From the NCBI GenBank assembly GCA_030024065.1, contig JASEIE010000249.1, forward strand, positions 1 through 5,882: a stretch of 5,882 nt of DNA, written 5' to 3'. Shown one piece after another: positions 1 to 5,470 of this stretch. The notes below the pieces were generated by a model, which saw nothing but the letters and a program-made list of their open reading frames with translations, had not been told where the DNA came from and made no database searches. The position numbers and the translations under genes are program-made. Position 1 is the stretch's first letter; each line of letters begins with the position of its first letter. Source of the DNA: Thermodesulfobacteriota bacterium (GTDB lineage Bacteria; Desulfobacterota; BSN033; UBA1163).

Positions 1-52
1 GTTTCGGAAGAAAGCTCATCAACTGCGAGAAAATGATTCGTCCTGAGTACAT
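1..52 (-). CDS. IS4-type transposase, N-terminal fragment (DUF4372-like), runs off the window
   Basis: Reading the minus strand from the ATG at 52-50 gives 17 codons, MYSGRIIFSQLMSFLPK, with no stop before the window edge. The pattern of a short polar start, then IFSQLM, then FLP and a basic residue, resembles the N-terminus of the DUF4372 domain that opens many IS4-type DDE transposases. An AGGAG Shine-Dalgarno sequence lies 6 nt upstream (59-63), which supports this start. An IS-like terminus sits about 140 bp upstream, a normal leader length for such an element. The catalytic domain is outside the window, so neither function nor intactness can be judged. The assignment rests on recognising a very short stretch and is moderately sure. 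Confidence 0.62.
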   Translation of the reverse strand, partial: MYSGRIIFSQLMSFLPK

Positions 53-58
53 TGGCCA

Positions 59-63
59 CTCCT
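59..63 (-). promoter_or_regulatory. Ribosome binding site of the left transposase
   Basis: The minus strand reads AGGAG within GGAAAGGAGT (67-58), 6 nt before the ATG at 52-50. It fixes the transposase start and is the main reason for treating the short edge reading frame as a real gene. Confidence 0.6.
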
Positions 64-185
64 TTCCTATCCGTGATAGGAGGATTATGACCAATCGGAG
101 AGAAAATATTGAAATCGAAAACGTTCACAATCACATTTATCCTGTTAGAATAAAGTGACAATTCGAATAATTTTAAAACTTTAAC

Positions 186-214
186 CGGACAGTACTGAAA
201 TTAAGGCTTAAATA
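186..214 (+). promoter_or_regulatory. Weak candidate promoter spanning the IS end, driving the importer genes
   Basis: CGGACA (186-191) matches the sigma-70 -35 box at 4 of 6 bases. TTAAAT (208-213) matches the -10 box at 4 of 6, with a 16-bp spacer. The -35-like part lies in the IS terminus and the -10-like part in the flank, the layout of hybrid promoters formed by some IS insertions. Both boxes are weak and the surrounding DNA is AT-rich, so chance matches are likely. No better promoter was seen in 197-268. Confidence 0.2.
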
Positions 215-252
215 CAAATTAATGTGTGACAATGTTATTTAAAATTCTTAAA

Positions 253-260
253 AAGGAGGT
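253..260 (+). promoter_or_regulatory. Strong ribosome binding site of the binding-protein gene
   Basis: AAGGAGGT lies 8 nt before the ATG at 269. It is a near-perfect match to the 16S anti-Shine-Dalgarno and the strongest site in the window. This fits a binding protein needed in excess over its membrane partners. Confidence 0.85.
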
Positions 261-268
261 AGAAGGCG

Positions 269-1555
269 ATGGGAAAGAAATCGTTTCTCACTTTTCTTTT
301 TCTGCTGATAGCGATTTTGATTGGCAATCCTTACGGTGCTCATGCCCAGCTTAAGCCTGGCGATCCCATTATCATTGGAATCCCTACTTTTTTAGGATCG
401 ATTGAGGGAGGAGAGAGTTTAAAGTGCGTGACAATGGCTGCCGAGGAGATCAATGCTAAAGGAGGCGTCACCATTAAAGGAGCCAAACATCTGATCAAGA
501 TTGAGGCGAGTGAGATCCGGGATGGTGCGCCCGGAGTCCCTGTGCCTGAGGCACTTCTGGGAATAGAAAAGATCATCCTTGAAAAGAAGGTCCATGCGAT
601 TGTGGTGGGGCCTTTCCGATCGGAGGCATTACTTGCTTCGATGGATCTTTTGGCCAAATACAAAGTCCCCATGCTGGGCACGATTGCTATGACACCGGCA
701 TCGGAGGCAAAGATCATAGAAAACCCTGAAAAATATAAATATGTTTTCAGGACTTGTTTGACCACGAAATACTTTGTCAATCTTTTAACAGGGGTAATGA
801 ACCAGTTAAATCAGGAGCTCGGGTTTAAGAAAGCCTATTTGATGAACCAGGATGTCTTATGGGCAAGAGGAACCACGGCCGGTTTAAAGGGATGGTACGA
901 GAAGTCGGGTTGGGAGGTCACGGGTCATGACGAGTTTCCCACAGGCGCATCCGATTTCTCATCAGCGTTGATGAAAGCAAAAGCTAAGGACGCGCAGCTC
1001 CTGTTTACCTGTTTCGATATGCCACAGAGCGGCATCCTGGTCAAACAGTATAAGAGCATCAAGGTTCCAGGCCTGATGGCCGGATTTATCTCTCCCATGG
1101 CTGGCGAAGTGGCATGGAAGAGTTTTGATGGCCAGATCGGGGGGTTGCTGAATGCCATTTTTGAATTGGGCAATATGCCTTCAGCGAAATATCCGCCAGC
1201 CCAAGCCTTTTATGATGCCTATAAGAAGAAGTATAAAGACCCCCTTCAGTCCGGACATGGACCTGCTCCTTCCTATGAATCCGTCTATGTCCTGAAAGAA
1301 GCGATTGAGAGGGCTGGGACGGTCGAGACCGATGCCGTGGTCAAGGCGCTGGAACAGACAGACCGGGCAGGCGTTATGGGTAGAGTAAAATTCGACAAAG
1401 GCCATCAGGTGGTCTATGGGGTGGATCCGACAAAGGAAGCCGTTGCCGTCATGTTCCAGTGGAGCGAGGCTGGAGAACGAAGGATCGTCTACCCAACCGC
1501 CATAGCCGACAAAAAGATCTGGGCTCCGGAATGGGTATTGAAACCAAAGAAATAG
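269..1555 (+). CDS. Periplasmic substrate-binding protein of a Liv/HAAT-family ABC importer
   Basis: This 428-residue protein should capture the ligand in the periplasm and hand it to the LivH/LivM channel. Residues 1-26 form a Sec signal peptide: basic MGKK, a hydrophobic core, and an AHA|Q cleavage site. There is no lipobox cysteine, so the mature protein is probably soluble. After it comes the type-1 periplasmic-binding fold of the LivK/Peripla_BP_6 class. Visible family features include the early IIIGIPTFLG strand, AAEEINAKGGV helix, a VHAIVVGPFRSEA segment, and EFPTGASDFSSALMKAKA at the start of the second lobe. The length is slightly above that of E. coli LivK. It is the first gene of the cluster and has the strongest ribosome binding site, followed by a hairpin before livH. 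The ligand cannot be read from the sequence. Such proteins bind branched-chain amino acids, amides, urea or aromatic and aliphatic carboxylates. The downstream ligase gene makes a carboxylate plausible. Confidence 0.93.
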   Translation: MGKKSFLTFLFLLIAILIGNPYGAHAQLKPGDPIIIGIPTFLGSIEGGESLKCVTMAAEEINAKGGVTIKGAKHLIKIEASEIRDGAPGVPVPEALLGIEKIILEKKVHAIVVGPFRSEALLASMDLLAKYKVPMLGTIAMTPASEAKIIENPEKYKYVFRTCLTTKYFVNLLTGVMNQLNQELGFKKAYLMNQDVLWARGTTAGLKGWYEKSGWEVTGHDEFPTGASDFSSALMKAKAKDAQLLFTCFDMPQSGILVKQYKSIKVPGLMAGFISPMAGEVAWKSFDGQIGGLLNAIFELGNMPSAKYPPAQAFYDAYKKKYKDPLQSGHGPAPSYESVYVLKEAIERAGTVETDAVVKALEQTDRAGVMGRVKFDKGHQVVYGVDPTKEAVAVMFQWSEAGERRIVYPTAIADKKIWAPEWVLKPKK

Positions 1556-1596
1556 ACTCCTGATCATTTTTAAATATATTAATTTGGATCGTTCTG

Positions 1597-1638
1597 CAGG
1601 GGAGGCGATTAGAAGCCTCCCCTGATTTATGTTCTTTT
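1597..1638 (+). terminator. Strong hairpin after the binding-protein gene, likely partial terminator or mRNA stabiliser
   Basis: CAGGGGAGGC (1597-1606) pairs perfectly with GCCTCCCCTG (1615-1624) across an 8-nt loop, giving a GC-rich 10-bp stem. The following ATTTATGTTCTTTT is U-rich but interrupted, so termination is probably incomplete. A leaky hairpin between the binding-protein gene and the permease genes is a known way to make more binding protein than transporter, by termination or by protecting the upstream mRNA 3' end. Which applies here cannot be told from sequence. Confidence 0.7.
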
Positions 1639-1671
1639 GACATACTCTGTCTGTCAACCCTGAAGGGTTGA
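1637..1671 (+). repeat. Two overlapping inverted repeats upstream of livH
   Basis: TTGACA (1637-1642) is the inverse of TGTCAA (1652-1657) with 9 nt between. TCAACCC (1654-1660) pairs with GGGTTGA (1665-1671) around a TGAA loop. The two share TCAA (1654-1657), so as RNA only one could form at a time. They could be an operator, a second processing hairpin or chance. TTGACA also looks like a perfect -35 box, but no matching -10 box lies 16-18 bp downstream. Confidence 0.35.
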
Positions 1672-1699
1672 GTTACAAAAAGATCATAGGTGGTTCTCG

Positions 1700-2572
1700 G
1701 TGTTTCAGGGAACTCTCATTTATGGATTTGTCAACAGCGTAATTCTGGCTCTTCTTGCCCTGGGTTTTAATCTCACCTTCGGGATCAGCGGCGTTGCCAA
1801 TTTCGCCTATGGCGCTCTCTATATCTTGGCCGCACACACAGCCTGGATACTGTTGACCCTGGTAAAGATCAACTATTTCCTCTCCATCGTTCTGGCTATT
1901 CTTTTTACCTCTTTCATCGGCGGACTCATCTATAAATTTATTCTTCTTCGCGTCAGGGGGCTGCCCATTTCAGAGGTGATCGCATCTTTCGGAATCGGCC
2001 TGGCTATTCTGGAATTCTTTCGATTTTTAGGGTTTGTCGGATTTCAATATACCCTGCCTGTCTTTATCGATGGCAGTGTCTCTCTGGGAGGAACTTATAT
2101 CGATATCCAGCGTCTCCTGATCGTTGGCATTGGTATCGCATTGGTCATCTTCCTGTGGCTTTTCACCCACTATACCAAGACAGGCCTTGCCTTCAGGGGC
2201 ATCGCCCAGGAGGAGCGGACTGCCCTGATCCTGGGGATCAATTCGGACAAGATGGCCACCTTCAGTTTAGCCTTCGGTTCCGGATTGGCGGCTGTGGCGG
2301 CCATCGTTATCCTTCCCCTGGGGACGATTGCTGTGGAAGGGGGCTATAGCGCCCTGCTCAATGCCCTTGCTGTCTGCATTGTGGGGGGGCTGGGTAGTAC
2401 AGGAGGAGTTCTCGTTGCAGGCTTTCTGATCGGATACGCCCAGACATTTACGGCTACCTATCTTGGCTCCCACTGGACGATGATCGTGAGTCTCGTCGCC
2501 ATGCTTCTCATCCTGATCGTAAAACCATCGGGACTCTTCGGCAAACAGAAAGAACTGGAGGAGAGGATTTAG
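1700..2572 (+). CDS. livH: LivH-type permease of the Liv/HAAT ABC importer
   Basis: This 290-residue polytopic inner-membrane protein is one half of the translocation pore, paired with LivM. It has about eight hydrophobic segments. The LivH signature is in the first: LALGFNLTFGISGVANFAYG, residues 20-38. The cytoplasmic coupling loop that contacts the ATPase lies around residues 161-190 (TGLAFRGIAQEERTALILGI), corresponding to the EAA loop. The family GGLGSTGGVLVAG segment is at residues 229-241. The length is typical. The start is GTG at 1700, with AGGTGG at 1688-1693, 6 nt upstream. The protein then begins at the usual family position, so no ATG alternative is needed. It follows the hairpin-rich spacer and is 52 nt ahead of livM. 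The C-terminal tail is short and charged (GKQKELEERI). Confidence 0.93.
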   Translation: MFQGTLIYGFVNSVILALLALGFNLTFGISGVANFAYGALYILAAHTAWILLTLVKINYFLSIVLAILFTSFIGGLIYKFILLRVRGLPISEVIASFGIGLAILEFFRFLGFVGFQYTLPVFIDGSVSLGGTYIDIQRLLIVGIGIALVIFLWLFTHYTKTGLAFRGIAQEERTALILGINSDKMATFSLAFGSGLAAVAAIVILPLGTIAVEGGYSALLNALAVCIVGGLGSTGGVLVAGFLIGYAQTFTATYLGSHWTMIVSLVAMLLILIVKPSGLFGKQKELEERI

Positions 2573-2583
2573 GAAGATTTTGG

Positions 2584-2609
2584 AATGCGGATTGCGGAAT
2601 TCGGATTTT
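2584..2609 (+). repeat. Short degenerate GCGGATT-type repeat in the livH-livM spacer
   Basis: Three variants of one unit follow each other: GCGGATT (2587-2593), GCGGAATT (2594-2601) and CGGATTTT (2602-2609). Tracts of this look are common in intergenic DNA of Desulfobacterota as I recall, but that is memory, not a search. It fills most of the 52-nt gap and separates livM from the purine-rich GGAGGAGAGG at the end of livH (2557-2566). Confidence 0.45.
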
Positions 2610-2624
2610 AAGATTTAATCGACC

Positions 2625-3629
2625 ATGAAACTGCGAAAAGAGAGAGTGGATCGGGGGATCAAGGCGAGGACAGAGGATATCTACGCCCTGTTCTCCTTTC
2701 GGGAGATGCTCTATCTCCTGGTGCCCAGAGTGATCCCGATCTTGGCCTTATTCCTGTTGACCCTCGTTTCAGGGGTCTACTGGCAGAAGGTTTTGATCTC
2801 CACGGCTGTCTTTGCCTTGCTCGCTCTGAGCTGGGATCTTTTAGCCTCAACCGGAATGGTCTCCCTGGGTCAGGCCCTCTTTTTCGGAGTGGGCGCTTAT
2901 ATTACCGGTGTGTTAAACCATTCGTTTGGATGGTCCCCTCTCATCACCATTCCCATCGCAACCCTGGGAGGAGGAGTGGTTTGCACCCTTTTGCTCCTTC
3001 CCGTCCTGAGATTGCGGGGAATCTACTTCGCCATGGTCACCCTGGTCCTGCCATTGATGTTTATGAGGATAATCGAGGCCACAAAGATTTTCGGAGGGAC
3101 GGAGGGGCTGAGCGGCTTGAGTAGTCTTCCGAGCACCCGATTTGAGTTGTATCTGAGCCTCATTGCGGTTTTGGCCGTCGTCTTCTTCTTTCGAAGGTTG
3201 ATCAATACCGATTACGGTCTTGTGCTAAGGGGCATCCGTGACAATGACCGATCCGTGATGAGGGCCGGGATCAACATCTACTGGTATAAGGCACAGGCAT
3301 TATGGATAGCCAGCGCCGTGGGTGCTTTTGCCGGGGCATTGATGACCCATGTCTATATGTTTGTGGGGATGCCTGTTTTTGAAATGGATTATTCCATTCT
3401 GCCTATTGCCTCAGTAGTGGTGGGCGGTATGGGGACCTTTGCAGGATCGGTGTTGGGCGCTTTTATTCTGGTTCCATTATCGGAGGCGCTGCGTGGCGTG
3501 GGAGGGTTGAGGATCGTCTTTTATGGTCTCTTCTTGGTCATCTTCACGGTCGCGCTTCCGGAGGGAATATTCCATTATATCCAGAGAAAATACCACCAAT
3601 TTGAAAGATGGGTGAAGGTGGAGACATGA
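2625..3629 (+). CDS. livM: LivM-type permease of the Liv/HAAT ABC importer
   Basis: This 334-residue polytopic protein is the second half of the inner-membrane pore. A charged cytoplasmic N-terminus of about 30 residues precedes the first membrane segment, and roughly eight to ten hydrophobic segments follow. Family hallmarks are SLGQALFFGVGAY (80-92), LRLRGIYFAMVTL (128-140) and the GGTEGLSGL region (158-166). The ATPase-coupling loop GLVLRGIRDNDRSVMRAGIN lies at 198-217 and VVGGMGTFAGSVLGAF at 265-280. The start is uncertain: the ATG at 2625 has no recognisable Shine-Dalgarno sequence. An in-frame GTG at 2646 behind GAGAGA, or the ATG at 2706, are alternatives, but the latter would remove most of the N-terminal tail. 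The stop overlaps the livG start (ATGA), implying translational coupling. Confidence 0.92.
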   Translation: MKLRKERVDRGIKARTEDIYALFSFREMLYLLVPRVIPILALFLLTLVSGVYWQKVLISTAVFALLALSWDLLASTGMVSLGQALFFGVGAYITGVLNHSFGWSPLITIPIATLGGGVVCTLLLLPVLRLRGIYFAMVTLVLPLMFMRIIEATKIFGGTEGLSGLSSLPSTRFELYLSLIAVLAVVFFFRRLINTDYGLVLRGIRDNDRSVMRAGINIYWYKAQALWIASAVGAFAGALMTHVYMFVGMPVFEMDYSILPIASVVVGGMGTFAGSVLGAFILVPLSEALRGVGGLRIVFYGLFLVIFTVALPEGIFHYIQRKYHQFERWVKVET

Positions 3630-4426
3630 AAGTCGGTACGAGCCGGAACGGCTGTCGCAAAGACACTCTAAACCGAGAGGCTCCCTTTCTTCAGGTTGCC
3701 AATCTGACCAAGCAGTTCGGAGGGGTGAAAGCCGTTGACACGGTCAGCTTTGAATTAAATCAGGGCGAGATACTGGGAGTCATCGGTCCCAATGGTTCCG
3801 GAAAGACAACCCTGGTCAACCTGATCACAGGCTTTGTCAAACCCGATAAGGGTAAGGTTTTTTATCAGGGGAGAGATATCACAGGGCTGATGCCTTATAA
3901 GATTGCCGATCTGGGAATTGCAAGAGCCTTTCAGATGGTGAAGCCTTTTTATCATCTCCCCGCTTTTAAGAACCTCATCATTCCACTTTTTTCGCCCAGG
4001 GTGAAGAGACTGACTGGCGGGAAATATGGCGACCGGGATGCCATTGCCATTGACCTGCTGGAGGAGGTGGGTTTTGAGCGAGATTCCTTCGTGCCCTTCA
4101 AGGTGGCAAGTGTGCTTCCCCATGGCTATCTGAAGAGAATGGAATTGGCACTCTGTTTGGCCCTGCGGCCGGAGTTGATCATTCTCGATGAACTCTTCTC
4201 CGGACTCAGCATGGCAGAGGTGGCCAGCATCCTTCCGATTATCGAAAAACTGATGGCCGAGAACTTAACGATTATCATGATCGAACATCGGCTAAGGGAG
4301 CTTTTCAGAATTTCAAACCGGGTCATCGTCCTCAACTATGGCAGAAAGATTGCCGAAGGCATCCCCAAAGAAGTGATGGAGAGCGAGGAAGTGAAGAAAG
4401 CCTATTTAGGGTCGGAGACGGAATAA
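3626..4426 (+). CDS. livG: LivG-type ATPase of the Liv/HAAT importer, with a degenerate signature motif
   Basis: This is a 266-residue cytoplasmic ATP-binding subunit that pairs with LivF to power transport. I chose the ATG at 3626 over the one at 3608. It overlaps the livM stop as ATGA and has AAGGTGG (3615-3621) 4 nt upstream. The Walker A motif is GPNGSGKTT (54-62), the Q-loop glutamine is Gln103, Walker B is LIILDE (184-189) and the switch histidine is His221 in MIEHRL. The signature LSGGQ is replaced by LPHGY (164-168), followed by LKRMELA. The residue after the catalytic Glu is Leu, not the usual Pro (DELFSGLS). These differences resemble a LivG branch I recall from Desulfobacterota, so they are probably inherited, not damage. 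The N-terminal 20 residues are an extension beyond most LivG proteins and may not be conserved. Confidence 0.92.
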   Translation: MKVGTSRNGCRKDTLNREAPFLQVANLTKQFGGVKAVDTVSFELNQGEILGVIGPNGSGKTTLVNLITGFVKPDKGKVFYQGRDITGLMPYKIADLGIARAFQMVKPFYHLPAFKNLIIPLFSPRVKRLTGGKYGDRDAIAIDLLEEVGFERDSFVPFKVASVLPHGYLKRMELALCLALRPELIILDELFSGLSMAEVASILPIIEKLMAENLTIIMIEHRLRELFRISNRVIVLNYGRKIAEGIPKEVMESEEVKKAYLGSETE

Positions 4427-4455
4427 CCCTCAAATCTCCCTCTCCCCTTTGAGAC

Positions 4456-4574
4456 TGTGGCTTAAGTCCGTTCATGGTTCGACAGAGCCTGTCCTGAGCG
4501 AACCGTTCGTCCCTTCGAGAGCCCTCAGGGCGAACGGTGAGTCGAAGGGCTCACCACGAACGGAAAAAGCCACA
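4456..4574 (+). repeat. Long imperfect hairpin, left two-thirds of the livG-livF repeat island
   Basis: TGTGGCTT (4456-4463) pairs with AAGCCACA (4567-4574). TCCGTTC (4467-4473) pairs with GAACGGA (4558-4564). TGGT (4475-4478) pairs with ACCA (4553-4556). This gives 19 paired bases with one internal loop and one mismatch. A nested stem CCGTTCGTCC (4503-4512) with GGGCGAACGG (4528-4537) forms inside, with one G-T wobble. Confidence 0.65.
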
Positions 4575-4592
4575 TTTAAAACCAATTACTTA

Positions 4593-4626
4593 GCCGTTCG
4601 CCCTGAGCGTGTCGAAGGGGAACGGC
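4593..4626 (+). repeat. Second hairpin unit with the CCCTGAGC/GTCGAAGG motif
   Basis: GCCGTTC (4593-4599) pairs perfectly with GAACGGC (4620-4626). The interior CCCTGAGCGTGTCGAAGGGG (4601-4620) is the common intergenic repeat core. It partly repeats the GTTCG/CGAAC arms of the neighbouring hairpin (4503-4537), so the island appears to contain more than one unit of a single repeat family. Confidence 0.6.
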
Positions 4627-4666
4627 GAATCACGACACAGTCTCTTTGAGGGAGAAGGCAGACCTG

Positions 4667-4690
4667 CCCCGCACTTAACGTGGTGCGGGG
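4667..4690 (+). promoter_or_regulatory. Hairpin in the livF leader overlapping its ribosome binding site
   Basis: CCCCGCAC (4667-4674) pairs perfectly with GTGCGGGG (4683-4690) over an 8-nt loop. The right arm shares its last three bases (4688-4690) with the livF Shine-Dalgarno GGGGGTGA (4688-4695). If folded, this stem would partly hide the site and lower livF translation. It may equally be another spacer repeat remnant. A U-tract is absent, so it is not an intrinsic terminator. Confidence 0.5.
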
Positions 4691-4695
4691 GGTGA
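4688..4695 (+). promoter_or_regulatory. Ribosome binding site deciding the livF start
   Basis: GGGGGTGA matches the ideal GGAGGTGA at 7 of 8 bases and lies 5 nt before the ATG at 4701. This favours 4701 over the upstream GTG at 4680 and the in-frame ATG at 4713, which fits the usual LivF N-terminus (MLEVKN) but is more distant from the site. Confidence 0.5.
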
Positions 4696-4700
4696 GGGGA

Positions 4701-5459
4701 ATGGAATATATTATGTTAGAGGTAAAGAACCTCATGGTTTTTTATGAGAATGCCCTGGCAATCAACGACTTGAGCCTCCGGGTGGAGGAGGGTCAAATGG
4801 TGGGGGTGATCGGATCGAACAGCGCGGGCAAGACGACGCTGATGAATACCATCTCAGGACTCATCATCGATATGAAGATCAAGGAGGAGAGAAGGGGAGG
4901 AGAGAGAATCACCGTCATGGGGGAAGTTATTTTTAAAGGAGAGAAGATTACCCATATGGAGCCCTATGAACGGGCAAGAAAGGGCATTGCCCTCTGCAGA
5001 GAGAGGCATCCCATCTTTCCCGAAAGCGATGTCCTGGAGAACCTCAAGATTGCAGGATATTTGATCAAGAGGTCAGAGTTGAAGGAACGGATCGATTTCG
5101 CGTTCGATCTCTTTCCTGCCCTTGTGGAACTGAAAGGACGGCGTGCTGGTTTCTTAAGCGGCGGAGAACAGCAGATGTTGGCCATCGGCATGGCCTTAAT
5201 CATTAAGCCTGTCCTGCTATTGCTCGACGAACCGTTACTGGGCTTAAGTCCTGCGATTCAGTCGAAACTGGTTCAGGCCATTAAAAATATTCAAAGGGAG
5301 GTGGGCATCACGACGGTCATCAGCGAACAATTTGCCCGTCCCATCCTTCCGATGATTGACCATGGATATATCATTGAAAATGGGATGCTGACGCTCGAAG
5401 GATCAGGGAAAGAATTGATGGAGAACCCAGAAATCCGGGCAGCCTATTTTGGAGTATGA
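4701..5459 (+). CDS. livF: LivF-type ATPase of the Liv/HAAT importer
   Basis: This 252-residue protein is the second cytoplasmic ATP-binding subunit and partners LivG. Walker A is GSNSAGKTT (38-46), with Ser-Ala where GAGKTT is usual. The signature LSGGE (152-156) is canonical, and Walker B is LLLLDE (172-177), followed by PLLGLSP. The switch position is Glu209-Gln210 in ISEQFARP. LivF proteins normally have EQN here, so the lack of His is a family trait. A charged insertion, about ten residues longer than usual, lies near 56-70 (IDMKIKEERRGGERI), between Walker A and the strand that follows. The Q-loop region reads CRERHPIFPESDVLENL, where most LivF proteins have VPEGR; the Cys and His are uncommon. 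It lies 274 nt after livG, beyond the repeat island, an unusually wide gap for this pair. Start at 4701 is preferred; 4713 is possible. Confidence 0.93.
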   Translation: MEYIMLEVKNLMVFYENALAINDLSLRVEEGQMVGVIGSNSAGKTTLMNTISGLIIDMKIKEERRGGERITVMGEVIFKGEKITHMEPYERARKGIALCRERHPIFPESDVLENLKIAGYLIKRSELKERIDFAFDLFPALVELKGRRAGFLSGGEQQMLAIGMALIIKPVLLLLDEPLLGLSPAIQSKLVQAIKNIQREVGITTVISEQFARPILPMIDHGYIIENGMLTLEGSGKELMENPEIRAAYFGV

Positions 5460-5470
5460 CAAAAATCATT

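Larger units (their letters stand above)
1..196 (-). mobile_element. Terminal part of an IS4-like insertion sequence (transposase-proximal end)
   Basis: The element extends left out of the window. Its inward-facing terminus is placed at about 191-196, where the minus strand reads TGTCCGGTTAAAG (191-179) followed by an AT-rich stretch. A very similar start, TGTCC-AA-TTAAA, occurs on the + strand at 5838 where the ligase gene breaks off. Between the terminus and the transposase ATG lie about 140 bp of non-coding leader. The exact boundary is uncertain by a few bases because CAGTACTG around 190-197 is itself palindromic. No target duplication can be tested since the other end is not visible. Confidence 0.55.
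4447..4650 (+). mobile_element. Nested palindromic MITE-like or REP-like element of about 190 bp between livG and livF
   Basis: The element lies between two copies of CTTTGAG (4447-4453 and 4644-4650), which could be a 7-bp target duplication. Its ends are inverted repeats GAGACTGTG (4451-4459) and CACAGTCTC (4636-4644), which overlap the direct repeats. Inside are three further hairpins and copies of a widespread motif resembling CCCTGAGCnTGTCGAAGG (clear at 4601-4619, divergent and inverted near 4478-4500). No protein is encoded; the open frame through it gives VRPERVEG-type peptides, well known as spurious translations of such repeats. It is a non-autonomous mobile repeat or an expanded dispersed repeat. 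It does not obviously stop transcription, since no U-tract follows a stem. Confidence 0.55.
4435..4655 (+). repeat. Older palindromic spacer repeat, interrupted in its loop
   Basis: TCTCCCTC (4435-4442) is the exact inverse of GAGGGAGA (4648-4655). They are now more than 200 nt apart. Removing the intervening element with one copy of its flanking CTTTGAG would bring them together as an 8-bp stem with a short loop. Stretches such as CTCCCTCTCCCCTTTGAGGGAG are familiar as intergenic repeats in many genomes. It may have been a terminator-like or RNA-processing hairpin between livG and livF. Confidence 0.5.

Noticed and set aside
340..780. 146-codon antisense frame within the binding-protein gene
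   Set aside because: It is fully covered by a well-supported gene on the opposite strand and has no recognisable domain. Other antisense frames over livH, livM, livG and livF were rejected for the same reason.
1637..1665. Promoter for livH based on a perfect TTGACA at 1637-1642
   Set aside because: No -10-like hexamer lies 16-18 bp downstream (1659-1666 reads CCTGAAGG). The hexamer is better explained as one arm of the inverted repeat with TGTCAA.
3608..3625. Longer livG start at the ATG at 3608
   Set aside because: It would add six residues within livM. The ATG at 3626 has the ATGA overlap and a better-placed AAGGTGG site.
4449..4649. Open frame of 66 codons between livG and livF
   Set aside because: It lies entirely in the nested repeat island and reads as ALRANGESKG and VRPERVEG peptides, typical spurious translations of that repeat. 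It starts with TTG and has no ribosome binding site.
4427..4700. CRISPR array in the repeat-rich spacer
   Set aside because: The repeats are inverted and unequal, with no regular direct repeats or uniform spacers, and there are no cas genes.
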